From a virus: a DNA stretch of 24,543 nucleotides. The notes beneath the pieces are model-generated. The model had not been told where the DNA came from. It searched no databases and saw only the letters and a program-made list of their open reading frames with translations. Shown here one piece after another: positions 7,327-15,022 of the stretch; the first letter of the stretch is position 1, and each line of letters starts with the position of its first letter. The position numbers were made by a program, and so were the translations under genes. The DNA is taken from IMG/VR virus record IMGVR_UViG_3300027805_000086, positions 1-24,543 of that record. The stretch is one strand, 5' to 3'.

Positions 7327-7494
7327 ATGAAAATGACTAAGGCCGAGAAGAAGATTGGCAAGGTGATGCGCGAGTACAAGTCTGGCAAGCTGCACTCGGG
7401 TGCTGGCGGCAAGGTGGTGAAGAACCCGAAGCAGGCTATTGCGATTGCTTTGTCCGAGGCCGGTAAGTCCAAACCGATGAAGCGAGGCAAATGA
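7327..7494 (+). CDS. Small basic DUF6496-like protein
   Basis: This 55-residue protein starts MKMTKAEKKIGKVMREYKSG and contains KNPKQAIAIALSEAGK. The pattern of a charged helix, a Gly/His linker and a KQAIAIALSEA helix matches the small DUF6496 type found in phages and bacteria, for which I know no function. About a quarter of residues are Lys, suggesting nucleic acid contact. AAGGAG at 7314-7319 gives a good ribosome site. The stop overlaps the next gene's start (ATGA at 7491-7494), indicating translational coupling. Confidence 0.75.
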   Translation: MKMTKAEKKIGKVMREYKSGKLHSGAGGKVVKNPKQAIAIALSEAGKSKPMKRGK

Positions 7495-7955
7495 TGGCTG
7501 AAATGATGGAGCGCGAGCCGATGTCCTGCCCGATGGCGACGCAGGACATTACGCTGAATCTGAAGAACCGTGGCAAGGCTATCGATGCCGCGAACTATGG
7601 TCCAGAGAATCCTAAGCTGCCGAACACGGGTTATTGGCGTGAGATGGCGAGCAAATGGGATGTGACGCCTGCCGAGGCGAAGATGTCGCGGTGCGGTAAC
7701 TGCGCCGCGTTCAACCGCAGCGAGGAGATGGTGCAGTGCATTGCCAAGGGTTTAGGCCCTGAGGGTGATCCCTGGGCGACGATTGAGGCTGGCGATCTGG
7801 GGTATTGCGAGATATTTGACTTCAAGTGCGCGTCCTCGAGGACCTGCGAGGCGTGGATCGCCAAGGAGGAAGACGAGGAGGAAGAGGGCGAAGAAGAGGG
7901 CGAAGAGGAAGAGTACGGCAAGGCCGAGATGGAGGGCGATGAGTATGAAGACTAA
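7491..7955 (+). CDS. Cysteine-cluster protein with poly-acidic tail, possible Fe-S protein
   Basis: This 154-residue protein has a middle region with Cys68-x2-Cys71, Cys83, Cys106, Cys113 and Cys119. The segments CGNCAAF, GYCEIF and CEAW recall the spacing and aromatic context of high-potential iron-sulfur proteins (CxxC, then C, then GWC near a Trp). This is an inference from pattern; no family can be confirmed. The last 30 residues are almost all Glu, Asp and Gly, encoded by a purine tract at about 7862-7914. The gene overlaps the previous one by 4 bp and the next small gene by 11 bp, between TerL and portal. It may be a metal-binding virion or assembly factor; the function is unknown. Confidence 0.75.
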   Translation: MMAEMMEREPMSCPMATQDITLNLKNRGKAIDAANYGPENPKLPNTGYWREMASKWDVTPAEAKMSRCGNCAAFNRSEEMVQCIAKGLGPEGDPWATIEAGDLGYCEIFDFKCASSRTCEAWIAKEEDEEEEGEEEGEEEEYGKAEMEGDEYED

Positions 7956-8109
7956 GCCTGCTGGTTTGTATGCAAACATTCACGCCAAGCGCGAGCGCAT
8001 CAAGGCTGGCTCTGGCGAGAAGATGAGAAAGCCTGGCACCCCCGGCGCGCCTACGGCCAAGTCGTTCCGACTGGCGGCCAAGAGCGCGAAAGGTGCGAAG
8101 AAGAAATGA
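7945..8109 (+). CDS. Small Lys-rich phage protein (GLYANIHAKR type)
   Basis: The protein is 54 residues and begins MKTKPAGLYANIHAKRERIK, followed by AGSGEKMRKPG. This is a recurrent small phage protein that I recognise by pattern but know no function for. ATG 7945 is chosen because GGAGG at 7931-7935 sits nine bases upstream; ATG 7939 (adding Met-Ser) is too close. The frame is open further upstream, but that part runs antisense to logic inside the Cys-cluster gene and has no start site of its own. The C-terminus is a run of Lys and Ala, so DNA binding is plausible. The stop overlaps the glycosyltransferase start by 4 bp. Confidence 0.72.
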   Translation: MKTKPAGLYANIHAKRERIKAGSGEKMRKPGTPGAPTAKSFRLAAKSAKGAKKK

Positions 8110-8807
8110 AGGCTGCGATAGCGGTTGCCAGCGTCAAGGGCAGGTGCTTGCCTGTGATGCTGGCGAGCTGCCGCGAGTATGCGTGGATGAGTAAGGTGTA
8201 TCTTCGCACGCCCATTGATGCTCCGCGCCGCGATGTGTATCGGCAACTGCGTGGCGTGCCGCGCAGCTTCGGTGAGGACTATAACGAGATCATCGACGAG
8301 GTGTTTGCCGATGGCAACGATTACGCCATTGTGGCGAACGATGATGTGGTCCTGACGCCGACGAGCGTGGAGCTGTTGATTGAGGATTACAAGACGGTCG
8401 AGGCTGAATACGGCGACCGAGTGGGCTGGGTGTGCTCGAGGTGCGACGCGGCGCGGCCTTTGCAGAATGTAAGGAGCAATCCTTACGATGAGCAGGTGGA
8501 GTATTTCCGCTATCCGTGGGAGTCGTGCATTTTGCAAATGGATGTGATTTCGCCTATATTTGGCATCATCTCACGGCGGGTTTGGGAGGAGGCGAGGTTT
8601 CCTCCTTTAAATTGGTATTCGGATGATGTGCATTGCATGGACCTGTCGTCCAAGGGATACAAACACTTTTTATCACGGTCTTATGTGCATCATGTGGGCT
8701 CGGACACGACGGGCATGGACGGCGAGAAGCTGACCCTTGCCTCGGTGCCCTGGATACGAGCAAATCGGCCGCAGTACGCGGCCAAGTGGTTTGGGGTTGA
8801 GCAATGA
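8106..8807 (+). CDS. GT-A fold glycosyltransferase-like protein (family 2 type)
   Basis: This 233-residue protein opens with an AAIAVASVKGR strand and has the metal/nucleotide-binding acidic motif in YAIVANDDVV (NDD at 78-80). A second acidic cluster follows (WYSDDVHCMDL, 170-180) and a late VHHVGSD His motif. These are features of GT-A glycosyltransferases that transfer a sugar from a nucleotide donor. No membrane segment is visible, so it should be cytoplasmic. It sits among head genes with 4 bp overlaps on both sides, so it is made with the virion proteins. The acceptor could be a virion protein, phage DNA or host surface sugar; sequence does not say. A second, different glycosyltransferase-like gene lies at 14363. 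Confidence 0.7.
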   Translation: MKAAIAVASVKGRCLPVMLASCREYAWMSKVYLRTPIDAPRRDVYRQLRGVPRSFGEDYNEIIDEVFADGNDYAIVANDDVVLTPTSVELLIEDYKTVEAEYGDRVGWVCSRCDAARPLQNVRSNPYDEQVEYFRYPWESCILQMDVISPIFGIISRRVWEEARFPPLNWYSDDVHCMDLSSKGYKHFLSRSYVHHVGSDTTGMDGEKLTLASVPWIRANRPQYAAKWFGVEQ

Positions 8808-9061
8808 CGATCAAGCGTGGCGCCGAGACTTTTAGCGGGTACAACAAGCCCAAGAAGACGCCTTCACACCCGACAAAGAGTCATGCGGTGCTGGCGAAGT
8901 CTGGTGAGCAGGTAAAGCTGATTCGGTTCGGCCAGCAGGGTGTCAGCGGCTCGCCTGAGGGATCAAAGCGTAACGAGGCTTTTAAGGCGCGGCACGCGAA
9001 GAACATTGCCAAGGGCAAGATGTCTGCGGCTTACTGGGCAGATCGTGTTAAGTGGAAATAA
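8804..9061 (+). CDS. Conserved small basic phage protein (SAAYWADRVKW type)
   Basis: This 85-residue basic protein starts MTIKRGAETFSGYNKPKKTP and has KLIRFGQQGVSGS in the middle. It ends with KARHAKNIAKGKMSAAYWAD followed by RVKWK. This is a familiar phage protein type, strongly conserved in its last 30 residues, with no established role that I know. It overlaps the glycosyltransferase stop by 4 bp (ATGA). High Lys/Arg content and the location near the terminase and portal genes suggest nucleic acid or capsid association, which is inference only. Confidence 0.75.
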   Translation: MTIKRGAETFSGYNKPKKTPSHPTKSHAVLAKSGEQVKLIRFGQQGVSGSPEGSKRNEAFKARHAKNIAKGKMSAAYWADRVKWK

Positions 9062-9098
9062 AACAAAATGGTAGTAAAATCTCAGCAAGGAGATTTTT

Positions 9099-9569
9099 AT
9101 GCCAAATGGAAATTTAAAGCACGAAGTTCAGTGCCCTAAATGTGGTGAATTTCGTATGGCTAGATCTGATGTGATTGCGCAACTAAATAGGGCTGGAAAG
9201 CCTTTGATTTGTAAGTCCTGTCACAACAGGATGAGATTTCAGGATAAAAGTCACCCGAGGAAGGGCACTGGTGTTGCAAATGATCCTGATCTTCTTAAGA
9301 CCAGATCAAGCTACTACAAAGCTAAACGGAGATGTCAGTTGGGAAGCCAACATCATCCTTGTTACGAAAATGTTGAGTTCAGGTTTGAGTCGCTGCAAGA
9401 GTTGATTGATTGCATTGGGGTCAGACCAGATGGAAAATCCATTGATCGGATTGATCCATTGGGGCATTACGAGCCTGGCAATGTTCGATGGGCAACGATG
9501 CAAGAACAAGTGGCTAACAGGTTGCCTAGAAATTATTGGCGCCAACAAAGTGAAATGGTGAAATCATGA
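9099..9569 (+). CDS. HNH homing endonuclease-like protein with zinc finger
   Basis: This 156-residue protein has an N-terminal zinc-finger motif (Cys12, Cys15, Cys38, Cys41) and a C-terminal HNH-type segment, SIDRIDPLGHYEPGNVRWAT (114-133), with EQVANR following. That segment is typical of free-standing phage HNH endonucleases that cut DNA to spread their own gene. The gene is clearly more AT-rich than its neighbours, a sign of transfer. It has a strong ribosome site (AAGGAG at 9087-9092) and a possible -10 box TAAAAT (9075-9080) without a good -35. Its TGA overlaps the portal ATG (ATGA at 9566-9569). Cutting activity is inferred. Confidence 0.85.
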   Translation: MPNGNLKHEVQCPKCGEFRMARSDVIAQLNRAGKPLICKSCHNRMRFQDKSHPRKGTGVANDPDLLKTRSSYYKAKRRCQLGSQHHPCYENVEFRFESLQELIDCIGVRPDGKSIDRIDPLGHYEPGNVRWATMQEQVANRLPRNYWRQQSEMVKS

Positions 9570-11767
9570 ACATGAACGACCTTCCCCTGACCATTGACAT
9601 CGCGGCTCCTGAGCCGATGGACGATGCCGAGCTGGAGGCCATTGTTAACGGCGAGCTGCAGGACGCGGTGTCCTACATTGATTCGGACATTTCTCCGATC
9701 CGCGCCAAGGGGACCGAGTATTACCGTGGCGATCCGTTCGGCAACGAGGAGGACGGTCGCTCGCAGGTCGTGGCGATGGAGGTGCGCGACACGGTTTCGG
9801 CCATGATGCCGAGCCTGATGAAGGTGTTCTTCTCCAGCGAGAACGTCGTCGAGTATGTCCCTCGCGGGCCGGAGGACGAAGCCGGTGCCCAGCAGGCCAC
9901 TGACTACGCCAATCTAGTGTTTTCCTCCGACAACAACGGGTTTATGCAGTCCTATGCCATCTTTAAGGATGCATTGGTGCGCAAGTGCGGGATTGCGAAA
10001 TACTGGTGGGAGGAGACTGAGGAGGTACGGATTGAGGAGTATTCGGGTCTGGAAGACGAGACGTTGCAGATGCTGATGCAGGAGGATGCCAAGGTCACGA
10101 TTGTGATGTCATACCCTGACCCTGCCATCTCGCAGGAGCAGGTGGCGATGATTCAGGAGCAGGCCGCGATGGCTGGCGTTGAGGCTCCTGCCATGCCGAT
10201 GCTGCACGATGTGCAGGTCAAGCGCGTCCTGAAGGATGGACGCATTCGCATCATGGCAGTGCCGCCAGAGGAGCTGATTATTGATCGCCGCGCTCGGTCG
10301 TTCGAGGACGCCGGGATCATTGCTCACCGCCAGATGCTGACCGTGGGTAAGCTCATCGAGATGGGCTACGACCTGGAGGAGATTGAGCCTAACCTGTCTT
10401 CGGCTGATCTGGAGACGAACGACGAATATCTGGCGCGCCAGCCCTTATCCACGGGCCTTGGCGCTAACGATTCGATGAACCCGATGCAGAGGAGCCTATT
10501 GTATGTAGAGGCTTACCTGCGCGTGGACTATGACGGCGACGGTCTGCCTGAGCTACGCAAGATCTGCTGCATGGGTAGCGGCTACAAGATGGTGAGGAAT
10601 CTGCCTGCCTCTTATATTCCGTTCGTTGACTTCCCGTTTGATCCTGAGCCGCACACCTCGCCGATTGAGGCGATGAGTGTGTTCGACATTACGCACGACA
10701 TCCAGGAGATCAAGTCGCAGGTGCTGCGCAATACGCTGGACTCGCTGGCGCAGTCGATCCACCCCCGCACTGCTGTGGTCGAGGGGCAGGTCAACATTGA
10801 CGATGTGCTGAACAACGAGACTGGCGCTGTGATTCGTATGCGTGCGCCCGGCATGGTTCAGCCTTTGGCGCAGCCCTTCGTGGGCCAGGCTGGGTATTCG
10901 ATGCTTGAGTACATGGACCAGCTCAAGGAGGACCGCACCGGCATGAGCAAGGCCGCGATGGGTCTGAATGCTGATGCATTGCAGTCGAGCACCAAGGCTG
11001 CTGTGGCGGCCACGATCAGCGCCTCGCAGTCGCGCCTTGAGCTTACGGCCAGGATACTCGCGGAGGGTATGAAGAAGCTCTTTAAGGGTATCCTGTTCCT
11101 GCTGACCACGCATCAGGACAAGCCTCGCATGGTGCGCCTGCGCAATCAGTGGGTGCAGATTGACCCGCGTGCCTGGGATGCCTCGATGGATGTGGCGGTG
11201 AACATTGGTCTGGGCAACGGCGACACCAATGATCGCATTCAGACCTTGATGATGGTGCTGCAAAAGCAAGAGCAGATCATGGGTCAGTTTGGTCTGGATA
11301 ACCCTGTCGTGACTCCGCAGATGTACACCCGCACGCTGCAGAAGATTGTCGAGCTCTCTGGCATGAAGGACGCATCGCAGTATTTCCAGATGATCCCGCC
11401 TGACTTCCAGATCCCGCAGACCCCGCCCAAGCCGACGCCAGAGGAGGTGCTCGCGCAGGTTCAGGCCGAGTCTATTCAGGCTGACATCCAGAAGAAGGCT
11501 GCCGAGCTTGAGCTCAAGCGCCAGCAGATGATGCGCGATGATGACTATCGCCGCGATCAGATGGCGCAAGACTTCCTGTTGAAAAAATACGAATTGGAAC
11601 TAAAGTATGGCACCCAGATCAGCAATGCCGAACTAATGGCAGCGCAGAATCTGGACCGCGAGGCAATGCGCCAGCAGACTGCACTTGTGCAATCTGCGGT
11701 GCAGGCAGCTCAGGCGCAGCCGCAGGCTGTACCTGTCCCCATCAACCTTAACGGAATGGCTCAATGA
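9566..11767 (+). CDS. Portal (head-tail connector) protein
   Basis: This 733-residue protein forms the dodecameric ring through which TerL packages DNA and on which the tail assembles. Its N-terminal region (DSDISPIRAKGTEYYRGDPF, and the VAMEVRDTVSAMMPSLMKVF helix) and length match podovirus portals of the P22-like/large portal group. The middle holds a YVEAYLRVDYDGDGLPELRK strand region and the region around EDRTGMSKAAMGLNADALQS, characteristic of portals. The C-terminal 120 residues are a long Gln/Ala-rich helix, as expected for a portal barrel. It follows the HNH gene by 4 bp overlap and precedes a small protein and scaffold, the usual order. Its own Shine-Dalgarno is weak, so coupling to the HNH gene is likely. 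Confidence 0.9.
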   Translation: MNMNDLPLTIDIAAPEPMDDAELEAIVNGELQDAVSYIDSDISPIRAKGTEYYRGDPFGNEEDGRSQVVAMEVRDTVSAMMPSLMKVFFSSENVVEYVPRGPEDEAGAQQATDYANLVFSSDNNGFMQSYAIFKDALVRKCGIAKYWWEETEEVRIEEYSGLEDETLQMLMQEDAKVTIVMSYPDPAISQEQVAMIQEQAAMAGVEAPAMPMLHDVQVKRVLKDGRIRIMAVPPEELIIDRRARSFEDAGIIAHRQMLTVGKLIEMGYDLEEIEPNLSSADLETNDEYLARQPLSTGLGANDSMNPMQRSLLYVEAYLRVDYDGDGLPELRKICCMGSGYKMVRNLPASYIPFVDFPFDPEPHTSPIEAMSVFDITHDIQEIKSQVLRNTLDSLAQSIHPRTAVVEGQVNIDDVLNNETGAVIRMRAPGMVQPLAQPFVGQAGYSMLEYMDQLKEDRTGMSKAAMGLNADALQSSTKAAVAATISASQSRLELTARILAEGMKKLFKGILFLLTTHQDKPRMVRLRNQWVQIDPRAWDASMDVAVNIGLGNGDTNDRIQTLMMVLQKQEQIMGQFGLDNPVVTPQMYTRTLQKIVELSGMKDASQYFQMIPPDFQIPQTPPKPTPEEVLAQVQAESIQADIQKKAAELELKRQQMMRDDDYRRDQMAQDFLLKKYELELKYGTQISNAELMAAQNLDREAMRQQTALVQSAVQAAQAQPQAVPVPINLNGMAQ

Positions 11768-12024
11768 GTAATGAAGAGGAAGACGTAAAGAGAGGAAAAA
11801 AGGCGCAGCAACTACTGGAGGACGAGACTCTAGTGGCTGCGCTTGCGAAGTTGGAGAACGATCAACTCTGGGTGTTCAAGAGTACGCGAGCAGACGAGAC
11901 GGCCAAGCGCGAACAGTGCTGGTCGATGCTCCGAGCGATTGAGAATCTGCGTACAGAGCTCACAAAGGTGATCGATAACGGCAAGGTGGCGCAGCGCGCC
12001 ATTGAGCGTGTTCAAAAGAAATAA
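11764..12024 (+). CDS. Small helical protein between portal and scaffold
   Basis: This 86-residue, highly charged, probably all-helical protein starts MSNEEEDVKRGKKAQQLLED and contains REQCWSMLRAIENLRTELTK. A similar short protein is found between portal and scaffold in many podovirus-like phages; I know no function. It overlaps the portal stop by 4 bp and the scaffold gene follows after 12 bp. An assembly cofactor is plausible from context only. Confidence 0.75.
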   Translation: MSNEEEDVKRGKKAQQLLEDETLVAALAKLENDQLWVFKSTRADETAKREQCWSMLRAIENLRTELTKVIDNGKVAQRAIERVQKK

Positions 12025-12036
12025 GGAATCAAACCA

Positions 12037-13038
12037 ATGAATGCACCGACGCCACAGGCAAGTGCGCCATCTGGCCCCCTAAATATGGACCAAGCGGTCC
12101 AAGCACTCGCAGCAATACTGCCTGAAGAAGGACAACAGGACGGCGGCGAGACGCAGGAACCACCTACCGAAGAAGAGGAGGTGGTCGCGGCATCTGAGGA
12201 CGAAACCGAGAGCGTTGCAGACGAGCTCGAGGATGAATCTTCTGATGAACAGTCAGAGTCTGAAGAAGACACCCAGGAGGACGAAAAGCCCAAGGTCTTC
12301 ACCGTCAAGATTGACGGTAAGGAGGTTGAGGTCACTTTGGACGAACTCCAGAAGGGCTATTCAAGGACTCAAGACTACACCCGAAAGACGCAGCAGGTCG
12401 CGGAAATGCGCAAGCAGACCGAGGCCGAGTTAACTGCCATTCGGGCCGAGCGCGAGCAATATGCTCAATTGTTGGGTGCGTTAAGTGAGCAAGTGAAAGC
12501 GGCTGCCGAGCCTAAGATCGACTGGGATCGCCTCTACCAAGAGGACCCCATTGAATACGTCCGGCAGCGTGAGGTGATGCGTGAGAATCGGGAAAAGGCT
12601 GCGGCTATTCAGGCCGAACAGCAGCGGCTGGCCGAGATCTCGCAGCAAGAGCAGATGAAGGAGATGCAGGCTCATAAGGCCAAAGAATCTCAGGCTCTGC
12701 TTGAAGCTATCCCTTCATGGAAGGACCCTGCCAAGGCCAAGGCAGAAAAGGCCATGCTGATCGAATTCGGTCAGAAGATGGGATTCACCAGCGAAGAACT
12801 TGGCAATATCTTCGATCATCGGGTGGTTTTGGCGCTCCGCAAGGCGGCGCTTTATGACCAGATGCAGGCCAAGCGCCAAGGCATCAAGCCGGTGACCAAC
12901 AACGGACCAAAACCTGCCAAGCCTGGAGCAGCAGGTCGAGTGTCACAGATGAGCGATGCGGCTCGCGCAAAACAGCGTCTTGCAAAAACTGGTCGCGTCG
13001 ATGACGCGGCTTCCGCAATTGAACTTCTATTGAGGTGA
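12037..13038 (+). CDS. Capsid scaffolding protein
   Basis: This 333-residue protein directs capsid shell assembly and leaves before or during packaging. It has a very acidic N-terminal region (about 40-85, strings of Glu, Asp and Ser), a short globular stretch (FTVKIDGKEVEVTLDELQKG, about 88-107), a long charged coiled coil (about 115-225, with QQVAEMRKQTEAELTAIRAE) and a basic C-terminus with AARAKQRLAKTGRVDDAA. That layout, and the position directly before the major capsid gene, is typical of phage scaffolds; basic C-termini bind coat protein in P22. No protease motif is visible. Confidence 0.88.
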   Translation: MNAPTPQASAPSGPLNMDQAVQALAAILPEEGQQDGGETQEPPTEEEEVVAASEDETESVADELEDESSDEQSESEEDTQEDEKPKVFTVKIDGKEVEVTLDELQKGYSRTQDYTRKTQQVAEMRKQTEAELTAIRAEREQYAQLLGALSEQVKAAAEPKIDWDRLYQEDPIEYVRQREVMRENREKAAAIQAEQQRLAEISQQEQMKEMQAHKAKESQALLEAIPSWKDPAKAKAEKAMLIEFGQKMGFTSEELGNIFDHRVVLALRKAALYDQMQAKRQGIKPVTNNGPKPAKPGAAGRVSQMSDAARAKQRLAKTGRVDDAASAIELLLR

Positions 13039-13042
13039 AAAA

Positions 13043-14008
13043 ATGGCTATCGTGACCAATACGTTCACGACCTACTCTGCAAAGGGTATTCGTGAAGACC
13101 TGAGCAATGTGATTACCAACATTGCACCGGAGGAAACTCCGTTCATGAGCAACATCGGTAAAGAGAATGTGTCCAACACTCTGTATGAGTGGCAGACCGA
13201 CACTCTGGCCGCTGCTGCTGCTAACGCCCAGCTCGAGGGCGATGACGTCACTTCGTTCGACTCAGTGACCGCTACCGTTCGCTTGCAGAACTATGCGCAG
13301 ATCTCGCGTAAGACGATCATCTTGTCCAACACCGAAGAGGTGGTGAACAAGGCTGGCCGTCGTTCCGAGGTGGCGTATCAGATCGCCAAGCGTTCGGCCG
13401 AGTTGAAGCGTGACCAAGAGTTTGCGATGCTGAATAACGCTGGCACCACCAGCGGCAGCACCACCGCAGCTCGCACGACCGCTTCTCTGCAAGCCTTCAT
13501 CAAGACTAACGTCGATTTCGACACCACCAACGGCGCGAACCCGACTTATACGACCCTGCCCACGCTGGGACGTACTGACGGCACCGTGCGCACCTTCACC
13601 GAAACCATTCTCAAGAATGTGATTCAGAAGGTGTGGACTCAGGGTGGCACTCCGAAGATTCTGATGACTGGCCCGATCAACAAGCAGCGCGTGTCCGGCT
13701 TTGCTGGCATCGCTTCTTCGCGGTTCAACATCGACGGCGGTGCGCGTCCTGCCACCATCATCGGTGCGGCTGATATTTATGTGTCGGACTTCGGCAACGT
13801 GCAAGTGGTTCCCAACCGCTTCCAGCGTGAGCGTGACGCCTTCGTGATCGATCCCGATTACGCGAAGATGGTTGTGCTGCGTCCGTACCAGCAGGTTGAA
13901 CTCGCCAAGACCGGCGACGCTGAAAAGCGTATGCTGATCGTCGAGTGGGGCCTGAAGGTTCTCGCAGAAAACGCACACGGTCTGGCCGCAGACTTGGTGA
14001 CTTCTTGA
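13043..14008 (+). CDS. Major capsid protein, SU10/DUF5309 type
   Basis: This 321-residue protein is the main head subunit, expected to have an HK97 fold. The N-terminus (FTTYSAKGIREDLSNVITNI, then APEETPFMSNIG), the central YAQISRKTIILSNTEEVVNK segment and the late VSDFGNVQVVPNRFQRERDA region match the DUF5309 capsid family named after phage SU10. Length is usual for the family. GAGGTG at 13032-13037, overlapping the scaffold stop, is a good ribosome site. A hairpin terminator follows 14 bp after the stop, probably raising the ratio of capsid mRNA to downstream genes. Confidence 0.93.
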   Translation: MAIVTNTFTTYSAKGIREDLSNVITNIAPEETPFMSNIGKENVSNTLYEWQTDTLAAAAANAQLEGDDVTSFDSVTATVRLQNYAQISRKTIILSNTEEVVNKAGRRSEVAYQIAKRSAELKRDQEFAMLNNAGTTSGSTTAARTTASLQAFIKTNVDFDTTNGANPTYTTLPTLGRTDGTVRTFTETILKNVIQKVWTQGGTPKILMTGPINKQRVSGFAGIASSRFNIDGGARPATIIGAADIYVSDFGNVQVVPNRFQRERDAFVIDPDYAKMVVLRPYQQVELAKTGDAEKRMLIVEWGLKVLAENAHGLAADLVTS

Positions 14009-14022
14009 TGTAAAGAAGGGGA

Positions 14023-14048
14023 GGGGCCGGAGCAATCCGGTCCCTTTT
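14023..14048 (+). terminator. Hairpin terminator directly after the capsid gene
   Basis: A 9 bp stem (14023-14031 with 14036-14044, one G-U pair) capped by a GCAA tetraloop is followed by TTTT (14045-14048). The T tract is short and the next start codon is only 4 bp further, leaving no room for a promoter, so it is likely a partial terminator that lowers downstream expression relative to capsid. Confidence 0.75.
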
Positions 14049-14051
14049 AAC

Positions 14052-14366
14052 ATGACAGACAAAAAACTATTTGATGTGAACCCAGATCTCGGGATCACCC
14101 GCACATGGCACTATGACGCAGAAAAAGATGAGGCGACCATCCAGACGCAGCAGGATGTGACCGCGATCATTGAGGAGAACAAGGACGAATTCAATCAGGT
14201 CGATGAGCGCGCTCGCTGGGGCGAGTGGTCGCGTGTCGCATCTATCCCGCTGAGTCTGTATTACCAGATGAAGGCCGAGGGCAAACTCGACGATCAGGAA
14301 TACATGAAGAGGTGGTTAAACGATAGTGAAAATCGCCACTTCCGTACAAGGCCCGGCAAGGTATGA
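14052..14366 (+). CDS. Conserved phage protein downstream of the capsid gene
   Basis: This 104-residue protein starts MTDKKLFDVNPDLGITRTWH and has QDVTAIIEENKDEFNQVDER, then ARWGEWSRVASIPLSL, ending with a WLNDSENRHFRTRPGKV tail. I recognise this as a recurrent phage protein in the head-gene region, with no proven function. It may be a minor head or head-completion component. No Shine-Dalgarno is visible because the terminator hairpin occupies the leader. Its stop overlaps the glycosyltransferase start by 4 bp. Confidence 0.8.
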   Translation: MTDKKLFDVNPDLGITRTWHYDAEKDEATIQTQQDVTAIIEENKDEFNQVDERARWGEWSRVASIPLSLYYQMKAEGKLDDQEYMKRWLNDSENRHFRTRPGKV

Positions 14367-15022
14367 AGCACAACTACATCGCGGTCTGCACGCCAGCGCG
14401 TGACATGGTGCATACCATGTTCACTTACGATCTGGTCAACATGGTGTGTTTTCACACACTGAACACGAACGACGCTGTATCGCTCAAGATCAGCGAGGGC
14501 ACATTGATCGCCAACCAGCGCGCCGAGCTGACGCTGGACGCAATGCGAGAGGGATGCTCGCACATCCTCTTCATCGACTCCGATATGCGTTTCCCGCAGG
14601 ACATGATCTCGCGGCTATTGGCGCATGATCTGGACATCGTGGCGACCAATTGCGCCCGCAGGCGTATGCCCACTGGGCCTACGGCTCAGGTCTATAAGCC
14701 AGACGGAGAGCGCGAGCTGGTCTGGACGATGCCAGATGACACCGGCCTGAAGGAGGTTCACTCTGTCGGCATGGGCGTCATGATGATTAAGGCAAATGTC
14801 TTCAAGGCATTATCAGAGCCTTGGTATGAGACGCCTTGGCGGCACGATAAGCGCGGCTACATCGGTGAAGATGTGTTCTTCTGTAGAAAAGCACGCGATG
14901 CTGGATTTAAAATCTGGATAGACCAAGATGTGTCAAAAGAGATCGGGCACATCGGGATGTTTGAATTCAAGCATGACCATACCTGGGTCATAAAGGACCT
15001 GGAGAAGGAAAAGGCGACCTGA
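14363..15022 (+). CDS. Second GT-A fold glycosyltransferase-like protein
   Basis: This 219-residue protein has the GT-A hallmark DSD at 72-74 (ILFIDSDMRF), preceded by a helix from an ISEGTLIANQRAE segment. A late GEDVFFCRKARDAGFKIWID region (168-187) supplies the probable catalytic Glu-Asp, and a His (GHIGMF) follows at 196. This order is usual for phage glycosyltransferases of the family 2 type. It should act in the cytoplasm on a nucleotide-sugar donor; the acceptor is unknown. It overlaps the upstream gene by 4 bp and the adaptor gene by 1 bp, so it is co-expressed with head-tail genes. Its sequence differs clearly from the first glycosyltransferase at 8106. Confidence 0.78.
   Translation: MKHNYIAVCTPARDMVHTMFTYDLVNMVCFHTLNTNDAVSLKISEGTLIANQRAELTLDAMREGCSHILFIDSDMRFPQDMISRLLAHDLDIVATNCARRRMPTGPTAQVYKPDGERELVWTMPDDTGLKEVHSVGMGVMMIKANVFKALSEPWYETPWRHDKRGYIGEDVFFCRKARDAGFKIWIDQDVSKEIGHIGMFEFKHDHTWVIKDLEKEKAT

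Noticed and set aside
7765-7944. Upstream extension of the small GLYANIHAKR gene
   Set aside because: The extension lies inside the Cys-cluster gene in another frame, is Arg/Lys filler, and GGAGG at 7931 points to ATG 7945.
10445-10453. TTATCCACG, an 8 of 9 DnaA-box match in the portal gene
   Set aside because: Single imperfect match in coding sequence, no cluster.
10553-11569. 338-codon minus-strand open frame opposite the portal gene
   Set aside because: It lies wholly inside a strong portal gene, its product is His/Arg/Leu-rich without domain sense, and no minus-strand gene with a ribosome site or partner exists in the window.
13262-14104. 280-codon minus-strand open frame opposite the capsid gene
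   Set aside because: It is a shadow of the capsid gene's codon bias, and runs through the terminator hairpin.
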